Shown here in pieces: positions 53,225 through 64,000 of a stretch of 64,000 bases of DNA. Position numbers and translations under genes: made by a program. Location of the stretch: the NCBI GenBank assembly GCA_034190875.2, contig CM067348.1:24087475-24151474 (forward strand), given 5' to 3'. Within the stretch, counting starts at the first letter, position 1, and every line of letters begins with the position of its first letter. Source of the stretch: Urechis unicinctus. Lineage: Eukaryota > Annelida > Polychaeta > Xenopneusta > Urechidae. The notes under the pieces were generated by a model. It did no database searches, had not been told where the DNA came from, and saw only the letters and a list, made by a program, of their open reading frames with translations.

Positions 53225-55615
53225 ACTGTTTTCGCTGTTCATGTATTCAATGGAATCGACAAGCATTAAAAGCTTTCAATAAACCATAGGTAAATAATAT
53301 AATGTTTCCTAATAATCATATGACATCTCACCTGTTTGGGATGGGGATATTGAGTGGTCCCATGTGCAATGCGTCACGAATACGAAGGAGGCTGATGGGT
53401 AGCACATATTGATCCAGGCATACGGTGTCGAATTTCGTTAATGTTCTAATACAAGTGCTCGCTGAGTCCAACTCAACCTACTGTTCCAAAAGTCCCTGAA
53501 AATCTAGACTTCTGTCGTCGTTGGCATTAACTGTCCTCACCAACACCATCGTGCATTACCGACCCTTTCTTGGAAGTCGTCATAGTTCATGCTTTCTGGC
53601 AAGTATTCAGGCTTCGTTATTAATTACTGCGCATGTCCGGGATCGCTTGCCGTGATACACAATACCGTACAGTCTGTCTACCCATCATCAGCTGTGAAGG
53701 AATGAAATCTGTGGAAGTCGTTGGATTCGCATTATAGATCATAAGACCTAACATAGGATCTTCCTGTCGAAGAATTGACTTTGCTGTCTGTACCACTCTC
53801 TCAGCTTAACTGTTCGCCTGCGGGTAATGGGGACTTGTAGTCAAATGACTAAATCCATAGATGAGAACTGAGATGCAAATGCTATTGGCTTAAGTTCGTT
53901 ACTTCGTACTTCCAGTTTCCAGTTGCATCAGGGTTGCTCCCAATCAAACTATTAGCATCTGCAGACACTACAGTCGGTAGGTTTGGGTCGTAATATGCAA
54001 GCACACGCGCTGCAGTAATGAGGGACTTCGCCTCCCGAAAGGCCCTGTCTTGACTCGGTCCCCATGTCCAGACCATATTGGAGCAAAGCAAGTCCTTGAT
54101 GGGTTTCAACACTGCGGCTATATTTTCTGCAAACCGTCCTAGGTAGTTTATCATACCCAGACATCTTTTCAGCTCTGTGACATTTGTCGGCACTTCCAAT
54201 TTACTATGGCCTTAATCTAATTCGTAGATGACCTTATGCCGTTGCAATCAATGTGATGTCCCAGAGAAACGATTGTGGCACACCACTCTGTCGGTTCCTG
54301 AACGGGAGCAATTACACCATGACTCTCCATCCGTCGCAGTTCCTCTTTAACCTTCGACATTAGAGGTATAGGTATCCTACGCGCTGTGTTAATGCTGTAT
54401 GGCTCTGCATCAGCTTTCAGTCTAATGTTGAGCGGTTGACACTTCATGAGACCTACATCACCATACACTGAAAAATCCATTTTTGTTTCGTTCAACTGGA
54501 GATGTACGAATCCCATGGCTGTAGATGCGTTTCGGCTCAACAAGTTACTACTAGTTGCTCCCTTGACAACGTATATTTTCATGCAATACAACTTGACTTT
54601 ATGTTTGATCTTGGCGTTGAACACACCTTGACAAGACAATGGACTTCCAACACTACTTAGACCAACGCCAAAAGGTCTTAAGCATTGTATGATTTAGCTG
54701 TTATAACCGTCACATCAGTTCTAGTGTCACTCTTGAAATTGACAAGATGTTCACAAAGTCTTAGTTTTACCTCCCATGGCTGACCCTTACTATCATGGTC
54801 ACATGAGACAGAACCAAGGAAATATGATGACTCTGAATTTGTATCGGGGACAACCACTTCGCGTATCCCTAGACCGTGAGACTGACCTGATTTGTAACAT
54901 GCTGCCTAAAGTCCTACTTTCTGGCAGTTGTGACATTTAACTTTCTTTGCTGGACATTGTCCCTGTGGGTGACTGCGACCACATCTGCCACATGCCCCTT
55001 GAGATTCAAATGACATGGTTTGGCCCACGCTTGCTGTTGGATCTTGGCTCGAAAGACTGATCAACGACTTCTTGAGTTAACTTCAGAGACATCAAGCTTG
55101 TTTGCATGTTGTTCAGTTAGTTGGGCTTTTGCTTGCTAAGATTGTCTGGCAAGCTGAATAGCTGTATCCAAAGGTGAGCTCAGGGGGCTGTCACAGAAGC
55201 TGCAAATGATATCTGTCTTGCAAACCAACCACTAATCTGTCTCTAATATGCTCGTCCTTAAGAGCGGCAAAATCACAGGTGCTAGATAGATCATATTATG
55301 TTCGTATGAAACTTTCTAGAACACATTGACATTTCGTTTGGGAATAAAATGTTCCTCAAATTGTCCCATCCCCACATCCAGTTTATTCTTGTCTCCCTCC
55401 GCGGTGAATATGAAGGAGCTAAATATGCCTGTGGTCCGAGGGCGTATATTAAGGTGCTAACATGAACTTCACCGTCCTCACTTGACACCTAGCCATAACG
55501 CTCGAAGCGTGCGCGCCAATCTTTCCATTCACCCGGATGACTAAAGTTGAACGTTTCAGGAGGTTAAAACTTCGACATCGTGTCAGTTGTCTATTTCCTA
55601 GTGAAAAGACCAATA
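53225..55615 (-). mobile_element. Ty3/gypsy (K02A2.6-like) fossil, second family, copy 2
   Basis: Same parts and order as 42336-44102, plus the start of gag up to about 55600 (matrix-like sequence ending in an ERY motif). Zinc knuckles at about 54900-55010, RT at about 54250-54500, RNase H start at about 53880-54200, integrase end at about 53430-53860. Broken, about six breaks; near-identical to the copy at 60340-62645, so the copies separated recently by duplication, not transposition. Confidence 0.8.
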
Positions 55616-55638
55616 CACTGTTGGAAGAACCCCGCATA

Positions 55639-55849
<211 letters not shown>

Positions 55850-55850
55850 T

Positions 55851-55851
<1 letters not shown>

Positions 55852-55929
<78 letters not shown>

Positions 55930-55976
55930 ATATAGAATATATATATCTTATGTATATCTCTATATATCTATATATA

Positions 55977-56008
<32 letters not shown>
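55852..56008. repeat. (TA)n microsatellite
   Basis: TA with some TCTA units, between the MITE end and the right 41-bp arm. Confidence 0.9.
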
Positions 56009-56081
56009 CGACGTATTCCACTTTCATAATTACCAATCATAACGCCTAATATAAACTCACTTCAGCAATAAAATAGGTACA

Positions 56082-56142
56082 CGAGGCTGATCACAAAAGA
56101 GAGGACGCATGTGTAGAAGAGGACTGCTCCACAGTAGATAAT
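56082..56142 (-). pseudogene. NRF-6-like exon 14 fragment in the sulfotransferase array
   Basis: On the minus strand it encodes GAVLFYTCVLSFVISLV, identical to the first half of exon 14 of the NRF-6-like genes. The acceptor side is followed by minisatellite a units (56143-56290). The second half of the exon is replaced by unrelated AT-rich DNA. It cannot function alone. Confidence 0.85.
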
Positions 56143-56300
56143 GTACACACAGTACACAATAATGTACACACAGTACATTGTAATCTACACACGGTACACA
56201 ATAATCAACACACAGTTCACGGTAACTAACACAGTACAATATAATGCACACAAAAAACACGGTTATGCACATTCAGTACACTGTAATGTACTCAAAACCT
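56143..56300. repeat. Minisatellite a units next to the stray exon 14
   Basis: A handful of diverged GTACACACAGTACACAATAA units, continuing the same arrangement as 13476 onward. Confidence 0.75.
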
Positions 56301-56305
56301 CTTTA

Positions 56306-57052
56306 AGCCTGGTCCTTTGTTTAGCTCGTGCGCACTTGACAAGTTGTTTTCAAAGATTAGTTTTTTTCTCTTTTAGTATATTTCCTGGGATTTACTGTAT
56401 CACAAGATGTGAAAAGGTCGGATATATACATCCGGTTACAAGCGCACCTGAATTTAAACATTAGTCAAAGTCTCACTGAACCACCAGCGTCAAGATCGCG
56501 CTATTCAATAATCAATGAGATGCAAAAGTAAACGGTCTTATTTGCACATCTGCGACTGCAGCGCATTTTCCATTGCATATTATGAATATTAATGAAGGGA
56601 TACCGCCTTAGGATGTTGGCACAAGATCACGGTTTTCAAATTATGGTCGATATTTCCCCTGGCTCATCAGGCAGTAAAGATGCAAGGATGACATCGACTA
56701 ACTTCTGAGTTGCTCTAGGCCAACAATATATCCTGGGTTATACGGAATGGTATACCATATTGTTGAATGCCAGAATTCGTTTGGAAAGTTTGAAGATACG
56801 GGATAAAAACCTGACACGGAGTATATAAGTAGGCAAGTCACAAACAGCGAGTTTTTGTCAGACCTCAAACAGAGGATCGGTAAGCAATCAATCATGTAGT
56901 TTTCTTTGTGGCCTTATGTTTTCTTACTTATCAACTCGATTCTTGTGTTCAGCCCGCAACGCCATCCTCCCGATTACATTAAGTTACCTTCATCCAATCT
57001 AGTCCGACCTAATCTAGCCTCTAGGATTAATATCGATCTTGGGCAGTCACCA
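56306..57052. repeat. Sulfotransferase promoter block, copy B
   Basis: It matches 44103-44830 with TATA at 56821-56829 and donor GTAAGC at 56880. It then joins directly to DNA matching 49415 onward, so all coding exons but the last are missing from this copy. Confidence 0.88.
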
Positions 57053-57405
57053 CGGAATAATCGTAGTGCCATCATTGTGTCTGATGAGTGTGATCATGTT
57101 TTGAATATTGACGAATATAATCAAACTTTAAAATAATCACGTTTTGTTCTTCACACTATTTTCTGTAATAGTCGTCATACAAATACACATAGCAACCCTG
57201 AATTTGCTGGATACAGACCCCTCACAAAAACGTCAATACAAGGAAAAATACCAATGAAGAAGTCTACAGAGGATTACCTGGAAGTAAACTTCACGAGGAA
57301 TATGACTTCTATCATTTCATCAATCCAACAGCTGTTCTACCAGAAGGTAGCGGTTTTGGTGTGGAGGAAGAAAGACAAGGGACCGATGAAGAATGAAATA
57401 TATCT
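57053..57405 (+). pseudogene. 2-O-sulfotransferase copy B, last exon only
   Basis: 57171-57405 matches the last exon at 49522-49729, including the stretch for EEYDFYHF, but carries several small insertions and losses that change the frame repeatedly. With the catalytic exons absent it is not functional. Confidence 0.85.
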
Positions 57406-57412
57406 CTAGAGT

Positions 57413-57690
57413 CTTTTGGTACGGTTATGCCATCTTTTGGCACGGTTATGTCATCTTTTGGCACGGTTATGCCATCCATCCTTTTGGCACGGTTATGCCA
57501 TCTTTTGTTACGGTTATGCCATCTTTGGTACGGTTATGCCATCTTTGGAACGGTTATGCCATCTTTTGGTACGGTTATGTCATCTTTTGTCCCGTACGGT
57601 TATGCCAATCTTTGTGCCACGGTTATGCCCATCTTTTGGTACGGTTATGTTCATCTTTGGTACGGTTATGTCATCTTTTGGCACGGTTAT
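57413..57690. repeat. 21-bp minisatellite, copy B
   Basis: Same family as 49744-50012, but units vary in length by one to four bases, mostly within T and G runs. Confidence 0.9.
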
Positions 57691-58949
57691 GGACTGGATG
57701 TTTGCCTATTTCTTCGTTAAGTTAAATGGGTTGTCTTTGAATTCATGAATCATTTTTTATATGGTAACCATCCGAATTCAAAATCGCTTGATGATGTATT
57801 GTTTTGGTGGTGACATACTCTGCCGTAAGTGCCCCCTACGACCAATCTTAAGTACATACAGCTGTAATGTTGACCATATCAAAGAACTTATAGGTAAGCT
57901 AAGAATGTTGAACTCCAATTTGACTTTGTTTGTGAGAGATTTTGGTCCGCGTCTCTAGCACACCTATACTAACAGAAAATCAACAAAAGCATTAAACTGT
58001 TGTTAATGAACAACTGGAATTATTTTATTGGTCAAGGCGATCACACCACCTCCAAATTGATATGGTGGTGTTAGAGGCATAGTAAGCATTATGGCACATA
58101 CTTAACGCAGGTAAACAAGAGGCGGTTTACGTATTTTGTAGGAAGTTAAACCCTACAAGCTCTTGACCATATCTCCAAAGTTTATCTTGAAAGGCTCTTC
58201 TATTCTGTATTAGAGTGTTATGCAAACTCCTGTGCTTTATCATATAGATTCGGAAAATATCAGAGGAAACAATTACCACTCAGGAGGATAATGCCTCGTT
58301 ATTGCTATGCTCCAATATAATTAATTATTAATTACGATTTTGCAATACTGATAGTCCCTGAAGACATAGAGCTTTGAAGTGGGAAAATCCTTTAGAAATA
58401 CGCTCTGTATAGTTGTCGTAAAATTAATGCTTAATGCGGCGTCAAAGAGAGTGTGATACCTCTGGTACAATCACCTGCTGTTACAAATCGTGATGATTGA
58501 TGAGTTGAGTGGATAGCATATTATCATCATTAAATGCGTCTATGTCAGCACGATCATTCACCACCTAGAGTAAAAAGTATGTCCTCATGAGTGACATGCA
58601 ATTTAGGTTTGTTTGCAATTCTATTTAAAAAATCATCCAGATGGGGGCATTTCAAATGCCAGAAGCAGATGAAGCAATATTAGGGGAAGGGCGTATAAGA
58701 ATAAATAACCATTAATATTCTTTGATACCTAATGAATAAAAATGCCCAATGAATTTAGAAAAATCTTTTCTATTTAAATCCATTGCAGCAAATGTGAAAT
58801 TGCGATATTCTATGATATACAATATAATAGAGTTCCCGATGACACTGACAAGCTTTTTATGTTGATATCCATGGGAACAAAATGTTGAAATGCAATATAT
58901 GATAAAATATTGAAGAAAGTCAGACCAAAGTCGCTTTATTCAGGTCAAG
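57691..58949. other. Duplicated intergenic DNA, copy B
   Basis: Counterpart of 50013-51244. No gene seen. Confidence 0.5.
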
Positions 58950-58992
58950 TTAGGCGTTATGATTAGGAATTATGAAAGGGGAAGACGGCCAG

Positions 58993-59178
58993 GAGTAGAT
59001 AGATAGATAGATAGAGAGAGAGATAGAGAGAGAGGAGAGAGATAGAAGAGAGATATATAATATAGAGATATATATATCTATATAGAGAATATCTATAGAT
59101 ATATAGGATATATATATATCTATATAGAGATAGATCTATCTCTATATACAGTATATATATATCTCTATATATATCTCA

Positions 59179-59210
<32 letters not shown>

Positions 59211-59228
59211 GATATATATATAGATATG
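58993..59228. repeat. TA/GATA/GAGA microsatellite
   Basis: Counterpart of 51286-51513, but the left part is GATA- and GAGA-rich. Confidence 0.9.
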
Positions 59229-59344
59229 CATATGCATATATACTAATTCATATATGCAACCGTGGTGTGGTCAATTTGGACGCAAAACAAAACATTGTGG
59301 TAAATCCGCATGCAAATTCAGTAAACGCAGAAAAGGAGTCACAT

Positions 59345-60310
59345 CGTTCAATGAATCTACATCCTACACGTAAAGTGCCGAATATCAAATCAGACGGGAT
59401 CGTCGATTTCCGTAACAAGGCGTCTGGCAAGCTGGTTCCCGACAGCATCGTGTCTCCTTCACCAGCAGCTTTCACACCATTAGCCATATCCCCGGTTTTG
59501 TCTGGCTGTTTTGCTATGTGTTTTCGAGACCGCCTGACGCCTGGGTGCAGCGGGAGTATGCGCACAACATATAGCGTCAAAGGCGTAGTAACGCCCTTCC
59601 GAGAAAGCGTGTTTTCAAAACATACTTGGTATGGATGCTTCAGCAGTTACAAAACAGCAGACATTAACGCATTATTTAAGGCGCCCGGCACCTGCAAATG
59701 ATACTGATTCACTAATAAAGGAATGCTTATATTCAAAGGAAACAATACATCACAAAGTCAAAGAAGTCACTTTCTATCAAAGATCAGTTTATTCATAACT
59801 TAGTAAACAACCTAGAGAAAAGGTTCCCCCCTGCAGCCACTAATTTACTTATTGCTTTTGGAGTATTGGGCATGAGACCCATCACTTTCTTGTCAAAACA
59901 CTGAACTGGATTCATGGGGCCAATGACAACATTGATTACTCTCCTGGAGCAGTATGGTGAACAGAAAACCAGTAATAACATAACCAGGGAGACTATTGTA
60001 GATTCACAGGCTACAAGAAATTAATAGAAGGAACTCAAAACACTGGTTAGAAGTCAGGGTTACCCCAGAGACAAGATCAGGGAACTGTGGGGTTGTTCCA
60101 AAATCTATGCAAATTAGCAGCTCTTGCATTGACAGCCCCCTGTCACACTGCAGAATGTGAGAGGGGGTTTAGTGTGCAAAACCACATTAAGTCCACCTTC
60201 AGACACAGATTCGGAGAACAAAGACTGGAGGACCTGATAACTGTGTCTATTGAGGAGCCTGACATTCATGATGAAAAGAACACTGAAAAAAAAATCTATT
60301 TAATAGTGTC
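59345..60310 (+). mobile_element. hAT DNA transposon remnant, copy B
   Basis: It matches 51630-52580, including the C-terminal hAT dimerisation region (60100-60290; AECERGFSVQNHIKS), with extra one-base differences in the open stretch near 59720-59950. The following TA-rich DNA of copy A is missing, so the gypsy fossil starts almost at once. Confidence 0.75.
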
Positions 60311-60339
60311 TGACTGAACCCACTCAAGTATTAAAAGCT

Positions 60340-62645
60340 TTCAATAAACCATAGGTATAAATAATATAATCATATATATGACATATCACCTGTTTGGGAT
60401 GGGGATATTGAGTGGTCCCATGTGCAATGCGTCACGAATACGAAGGAGGCTGATGGGTAGCACATATTGATCCAGGCATACGGTGTCGAATTTCGTTAAT
60501 GTTCTAATACAAGTGCTCGCTGAGTCCAACTCAACCTACTGTTCCAAAAGTCCCTGAAAATCTAGACTTCTGTCGTCGTTGGCATTAACTGTCCTCACCA
60601 ACACCATCGTGCATTACCGACCCTTTCTTGGAAGTCGTCATAGTTGATGCTTTCTGGCAAGTATTCAGGCTTCGTTATTAATTACTGCGCATGTCCGGGA
60701 TCGCTTGCCGTGATACACAATACCGTACAGTCTGTCTACCCATCATCAGCTGTGAAGGAATGAAATCTGTGGAAGTCGTTGGATTCGCATTATAGATCAT
60801 AAGACCTAACATAGGATCTTCCTGTCGAAGAATTGACTTTGCTGTCTGTACCACTCTCTCAGCTTAACTGTTCGCCTGCGGGTAATGGGGACTTGTAGTC
60901 AAATGACTAAATCCATAGATGAGAACTGAGATGCAAATGCTATTGGCTTAAGTTCGTTACTTCCAGTTTCCAGTTGCATCAGGGTTGCTCCCAATCAAAC
61001 TATTAGCATCTGCAGACACTACAGTCGGTAGGTTTGGGTCGTAATATGCAAGCACACGCGCTGCAGTAATGAGGGACTTCGCCTCCCGAAAGGCCCTGTC
61101 TTGACTCGGTCCCCATGTCCAGACCATATTGGAGCAAAGCAAGTCCTTGATGGGTTTCAACACTGCGGCTATATTTTCTGCAAACCGTCCTAGGTAGTTT
61201 ATCATACCCAGACATCTTTTCAGCTCTGTGACATTTGTCGGCACTTCCAATTTACTTATGGCCTTAATCTAATTCGTAGATGACCTTATGCCGTTGCAAT
61301 CAATGTGATGTCCCAGAAACGATTGTGGCACACCACTCTGTCGGTTCCTGAACGGGAGCAATTACACCATGACTCTCCATCCGTCGCAGTTCCTCTTTAA
61401 CCTTCGACATTAGAGGTATAGGTATCCTACGCGCTGTGTTAATGCTGTATGGCTCTGCATCAGCTTTCAGTCTAATGTTGAGCGGTTGACACTTCATGAG
61501 ACCTACATCACCATACACTGAAAATCCATTTTTGTTTCGTTCAACTGGAGATGTACGAATCCCATGGCTGTAGATGCGTTTCGGCTCAACAAGTTACTAC
61601 TAGTTGCTCCCTTGACAACGTATATTTTCATGCAATACAACTTGACTTTATGTTTGATCTTGGCGTTGAACACACCTTGACAAGACAATGGACTTCCAAC
61701 ACTACTTAGACCAACGCCAAAAGGTCTTAAGCATTGTATGATTTAGCTGTTATAACCGTCACATCAGTTCTAGTGTCACTCTTGAAATTGACAAGATGTT
61801 CACAAAGTCTTAGTTTTACCTCCCATGGCTGACCCTTACTATCATGGTCACATGAGACAGAACCAAGGAAATATGATGACTCTGAATTTGTATCGGGGAC
61901 AACCACTTCGCGTATCCCATGACCGTGAGACTGACCTGATTTGCAACATGCTGCATAATGTCCTACTTTCTGGCATTTGTGACATTTAACTTTCTTTGCT
62001 GGACATTGTCCCTGTGGGTGACTGCGACCACATCTGCCACATGCCCCTTGAGATTCAAATGACATGGTTTGGCCCACGCTTGCTGTTGGATCTTGGCTCT
62101 TGGCTCCTCGAACGACTGATCAACGACTTCTTGTGTTAACTTCAAAGACATCAAGCTTGTTTGCATGTTGTTCAGTTAGTTGGGCTTTTGCTTGCTAAGA
62201 TTGTCTGGCAAGCTGAATAGCTGTATCCAAAGGTGAGCTCAGGGGGCTGTCACAGAAGCTGCAAATGATATCTGTCTTGCAAACCAACCACTAATCTGTC
62301 TGTAATATGCTCGTCCTTAAGAGCGGCAAAATCACAGGTGCTAGATAGATCACATTATGTTCGTATGAAACTTTCTAGAACACATTGACATTTCGTTTGG
62401 GAATAAAATGTTCCTCAAATTGTCCCATCCCCACATCCAGTTGATTCTTGTCTCCCTCCGCGGTGAACATGAAGGAGCTAAATATGGTCTCTGCCTGTGG
62501 TTCGAGGGCGTATATTAAGGTGCTAACCTGAACTTCACCGTCCTCACTTGACACCTAGCCATAACGCTCGAAGCGTGCGCGCCATTCTTTCCATTCACCC
62601 GGATGACTAAGTTGAACGTTTCAGGAGGTTAAAACTTCGACATCG
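60340..62645 (-). mobile_element. Ty3/gypsy (K02A2.6-like) fossil, second family, copy 3
   Basis: Parts as in the copy at 53225-55615: gag start at about 62550-62640 (HPGEWKEW-like), zinc knuckles at about 61960-62060, protease and RT start at about 61300-61690, RNase H start at about 60957-61250, integrase end at about 60500-60930. Broken, about six breaks. No LTR found. Confidence 0.8.
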
Positions 62646-62661
62646 TGTCAGTTGTCTGACA

Positions 62662-62788
<127 letters not shown>

Positions 62789-62850
62789 AATACCATAATT
62801 ACCAATCATAAACGCCTAATATAAACTCACTTCAGCAATAAATAGGTACA

Positions 62851-62911
62851 CGAGGCTGATCACAAAAGAGAGGACGCATGTGTAGAAGAGGACTGCTCCA
62901 TAGTAGATAAT
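62851..62911 (-). pseudogene. NRF-6-like exon 14 fragment, second stray copy
   Basis: Same truncated exon as 56082-56142, encoding IIYYGAVLFYTCVLSFVISL on the minus strand, with degraded minisatellite a units to about 63090. Confidence 0.85.
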
Positions 62912-63104
62912 ATATATACACAGTACACAATAATGTACACACAGCCTACATTGTAATCTACACAGCGGGTACACAATAAAAAGAAGGACACAGTTCACGG
63001 TAAATGTAACACAGTACAATAATATAATGCACACACATTGTAATCTACACACGGTTATGCAACACACAGTTCAGTAACACTGTAATGTACACAAAACATC
63101 TTTA

Positions 63105-64000
63105 AGCCTAGTCCTTTGTTTTAGCTCGTGCGCACTTGACAAGTTGTTTTCAAAGATTAGTTTTTTTCTCTTTTAGTAAATTTTCCTGGGATTTACTGTA
63201 TCACAAGATGTGTGAAAGGTCGGATATATACATCCGGTTACAAGCGCACCTGAATTTAAACATTAGTCAAAGTCTCACTGAACCACCAGCGTCAAGATCG
63301 CGCTATTCAATAATCAATGAGATGCAAAAGTAAACGGTCTTATTTGCACATCTGCGACTGCAGCGCATTTTCCATTGCATATTATGAATATTAATGAAGG
63401 GATACCGCCTTAGGATGTTGGCACAAGATCACGGTTTTCAAATTATGGTCGATATTTCCCCTGGCTCATCAGGCAGTAAAGATGCAAGGATGACATCGAC
63501 TAACTTCTGAGTTGCTCTAGGCCAACAATATATCCTGGGTTATACGGAATGGTATACCATATTGTTGAATGCCAGAATTCGTTTGGAAAGTTTGAAGATA
63601 CGGGATAAAAACCTGACACGGAGTATATAAGTAGGCAAGTCACAAACAGCGAGTTTTTGTCAGACCTCAAACAGAGGATCGGTAATGCAATCAATCATGT
63701 AGTTTTCTTTGTGGCCTTATGTTTTCTTACTTATCAACTCGATTCTTGTGTTCAGCCCGCAACGCCATCCTCCCGATTACATTAAGTTACCTTCATCCAA
63801 TCTAGTCCGACCTAATCTAGCCTCTAGGATTAATATCGATCTTGGGCAGTCACCACGGTGCGATATGTAATACTAAACTTGATCACTGCCTTTAAAAGTT
63901 GCGCCTTGTGTCGTAAGATGCAAAAGCTTTTTAAAGCCAAGACAAGCATTTTTTCCGATTTAACACCTTTCAGATTATAACTAGAACATTCGTGCAGAAG
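63105..64000 (+). repeat. Sulfotransferase promoter block, copy C, running off the window
   Basis: It matches copies A and B, with TATA at 63623-63631. The donor region reads GGTAATGC instead of GGTAAGC. Beyond 63850 it continues like copy A (up to the 44940 equivalent), not like the deleted copy B, so a further sulfotransferase gene may follow outside the window. Confidence 0.75.

Noticed and set aside
59248-59580. 110-residue minus-strand frame, also open in part at 51452-51769
   Set aside because: Conserved only because the block is duplicated; overlaps an equally open + frame next to the hAT remnant, and no family is recognised. Left unassigned.

Overview
The window is animal nuclear DNA. 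Genes are split by short GT-AG introns and embedded in minisatellites, long (TA)n tracts and retroelement and DNA-transposon fossils. The gene families (a tandem NRF-6-like acyltransferase array and a uronyl/heparan-sulfate 2-O-sulfotransferase), the K02A2.6-like (Mag-type) Ty3/gypsy elements and hAT remnants suggest an invertebrate, most likely a lophotrochozoan such as a mollusc. The species assignment is inference only.

Left part (1-41160): a segmental array built from one unit, an NRF-6-like gene on the minus strand plus about 4.5 kb of upstream DNA. Four copies are visible. Copy 0 (43-2010, + strand) is only the last two exons of a gene entering from the left edge; it lies in an inverted arm (1-3063) that mirrors 12238-15780. 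Copy 1 (7364-8604) keeps exons 6, 5 and part of 4. Copy 2 (13362-20793) has all 14 exons, and I could place every splice junction with consistent phase; it carries one 4-bp duplication in exon 12. Copy 3 (25377-36504) is a pseudogene in which a gypsy fossil replaces exons 7 and 8. Each full 3' end holds three successive minisatellite families inside intron 13, between the last two exons. Exon 3 carries a long Asp/Val tract encoded by a GAT/GTT microsatellite. A decayed THAP-domain remnant lies upstream in every unit and is longest at 40855-42270.

Right part (42336-64000): a second array, built around a 2-O-sulfotransferase gene on the + strand. The unit is promoter and non-coding first exon, six coding exons (47665-49729), a 21-bp minisatellite just after the stop codon, (TA)n tracts, a hAT transposase remnant, and an antisense gypsy fossil. 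Copy A has the full gene. Copy B (56306-57405) keeps the promoter and last exon only. Copy C starts at about 63105 and runs off the window. An earlier unit end (42336-44102) precedes copy A. Pieces of NRF-6 exon 14 with its adjoining intron-13 minisatellite occur at 56082 and 62851, tying the two arrays together.

The most interesting features are the rearrangement history, the paralogue-specific repeat expansions in coding, intronic and promoter DNA, and a minisatellite that looks like reiterated copies of the 3' splice site it abuts. Some small indels, especially in 57400-60300, could be assembly errors.
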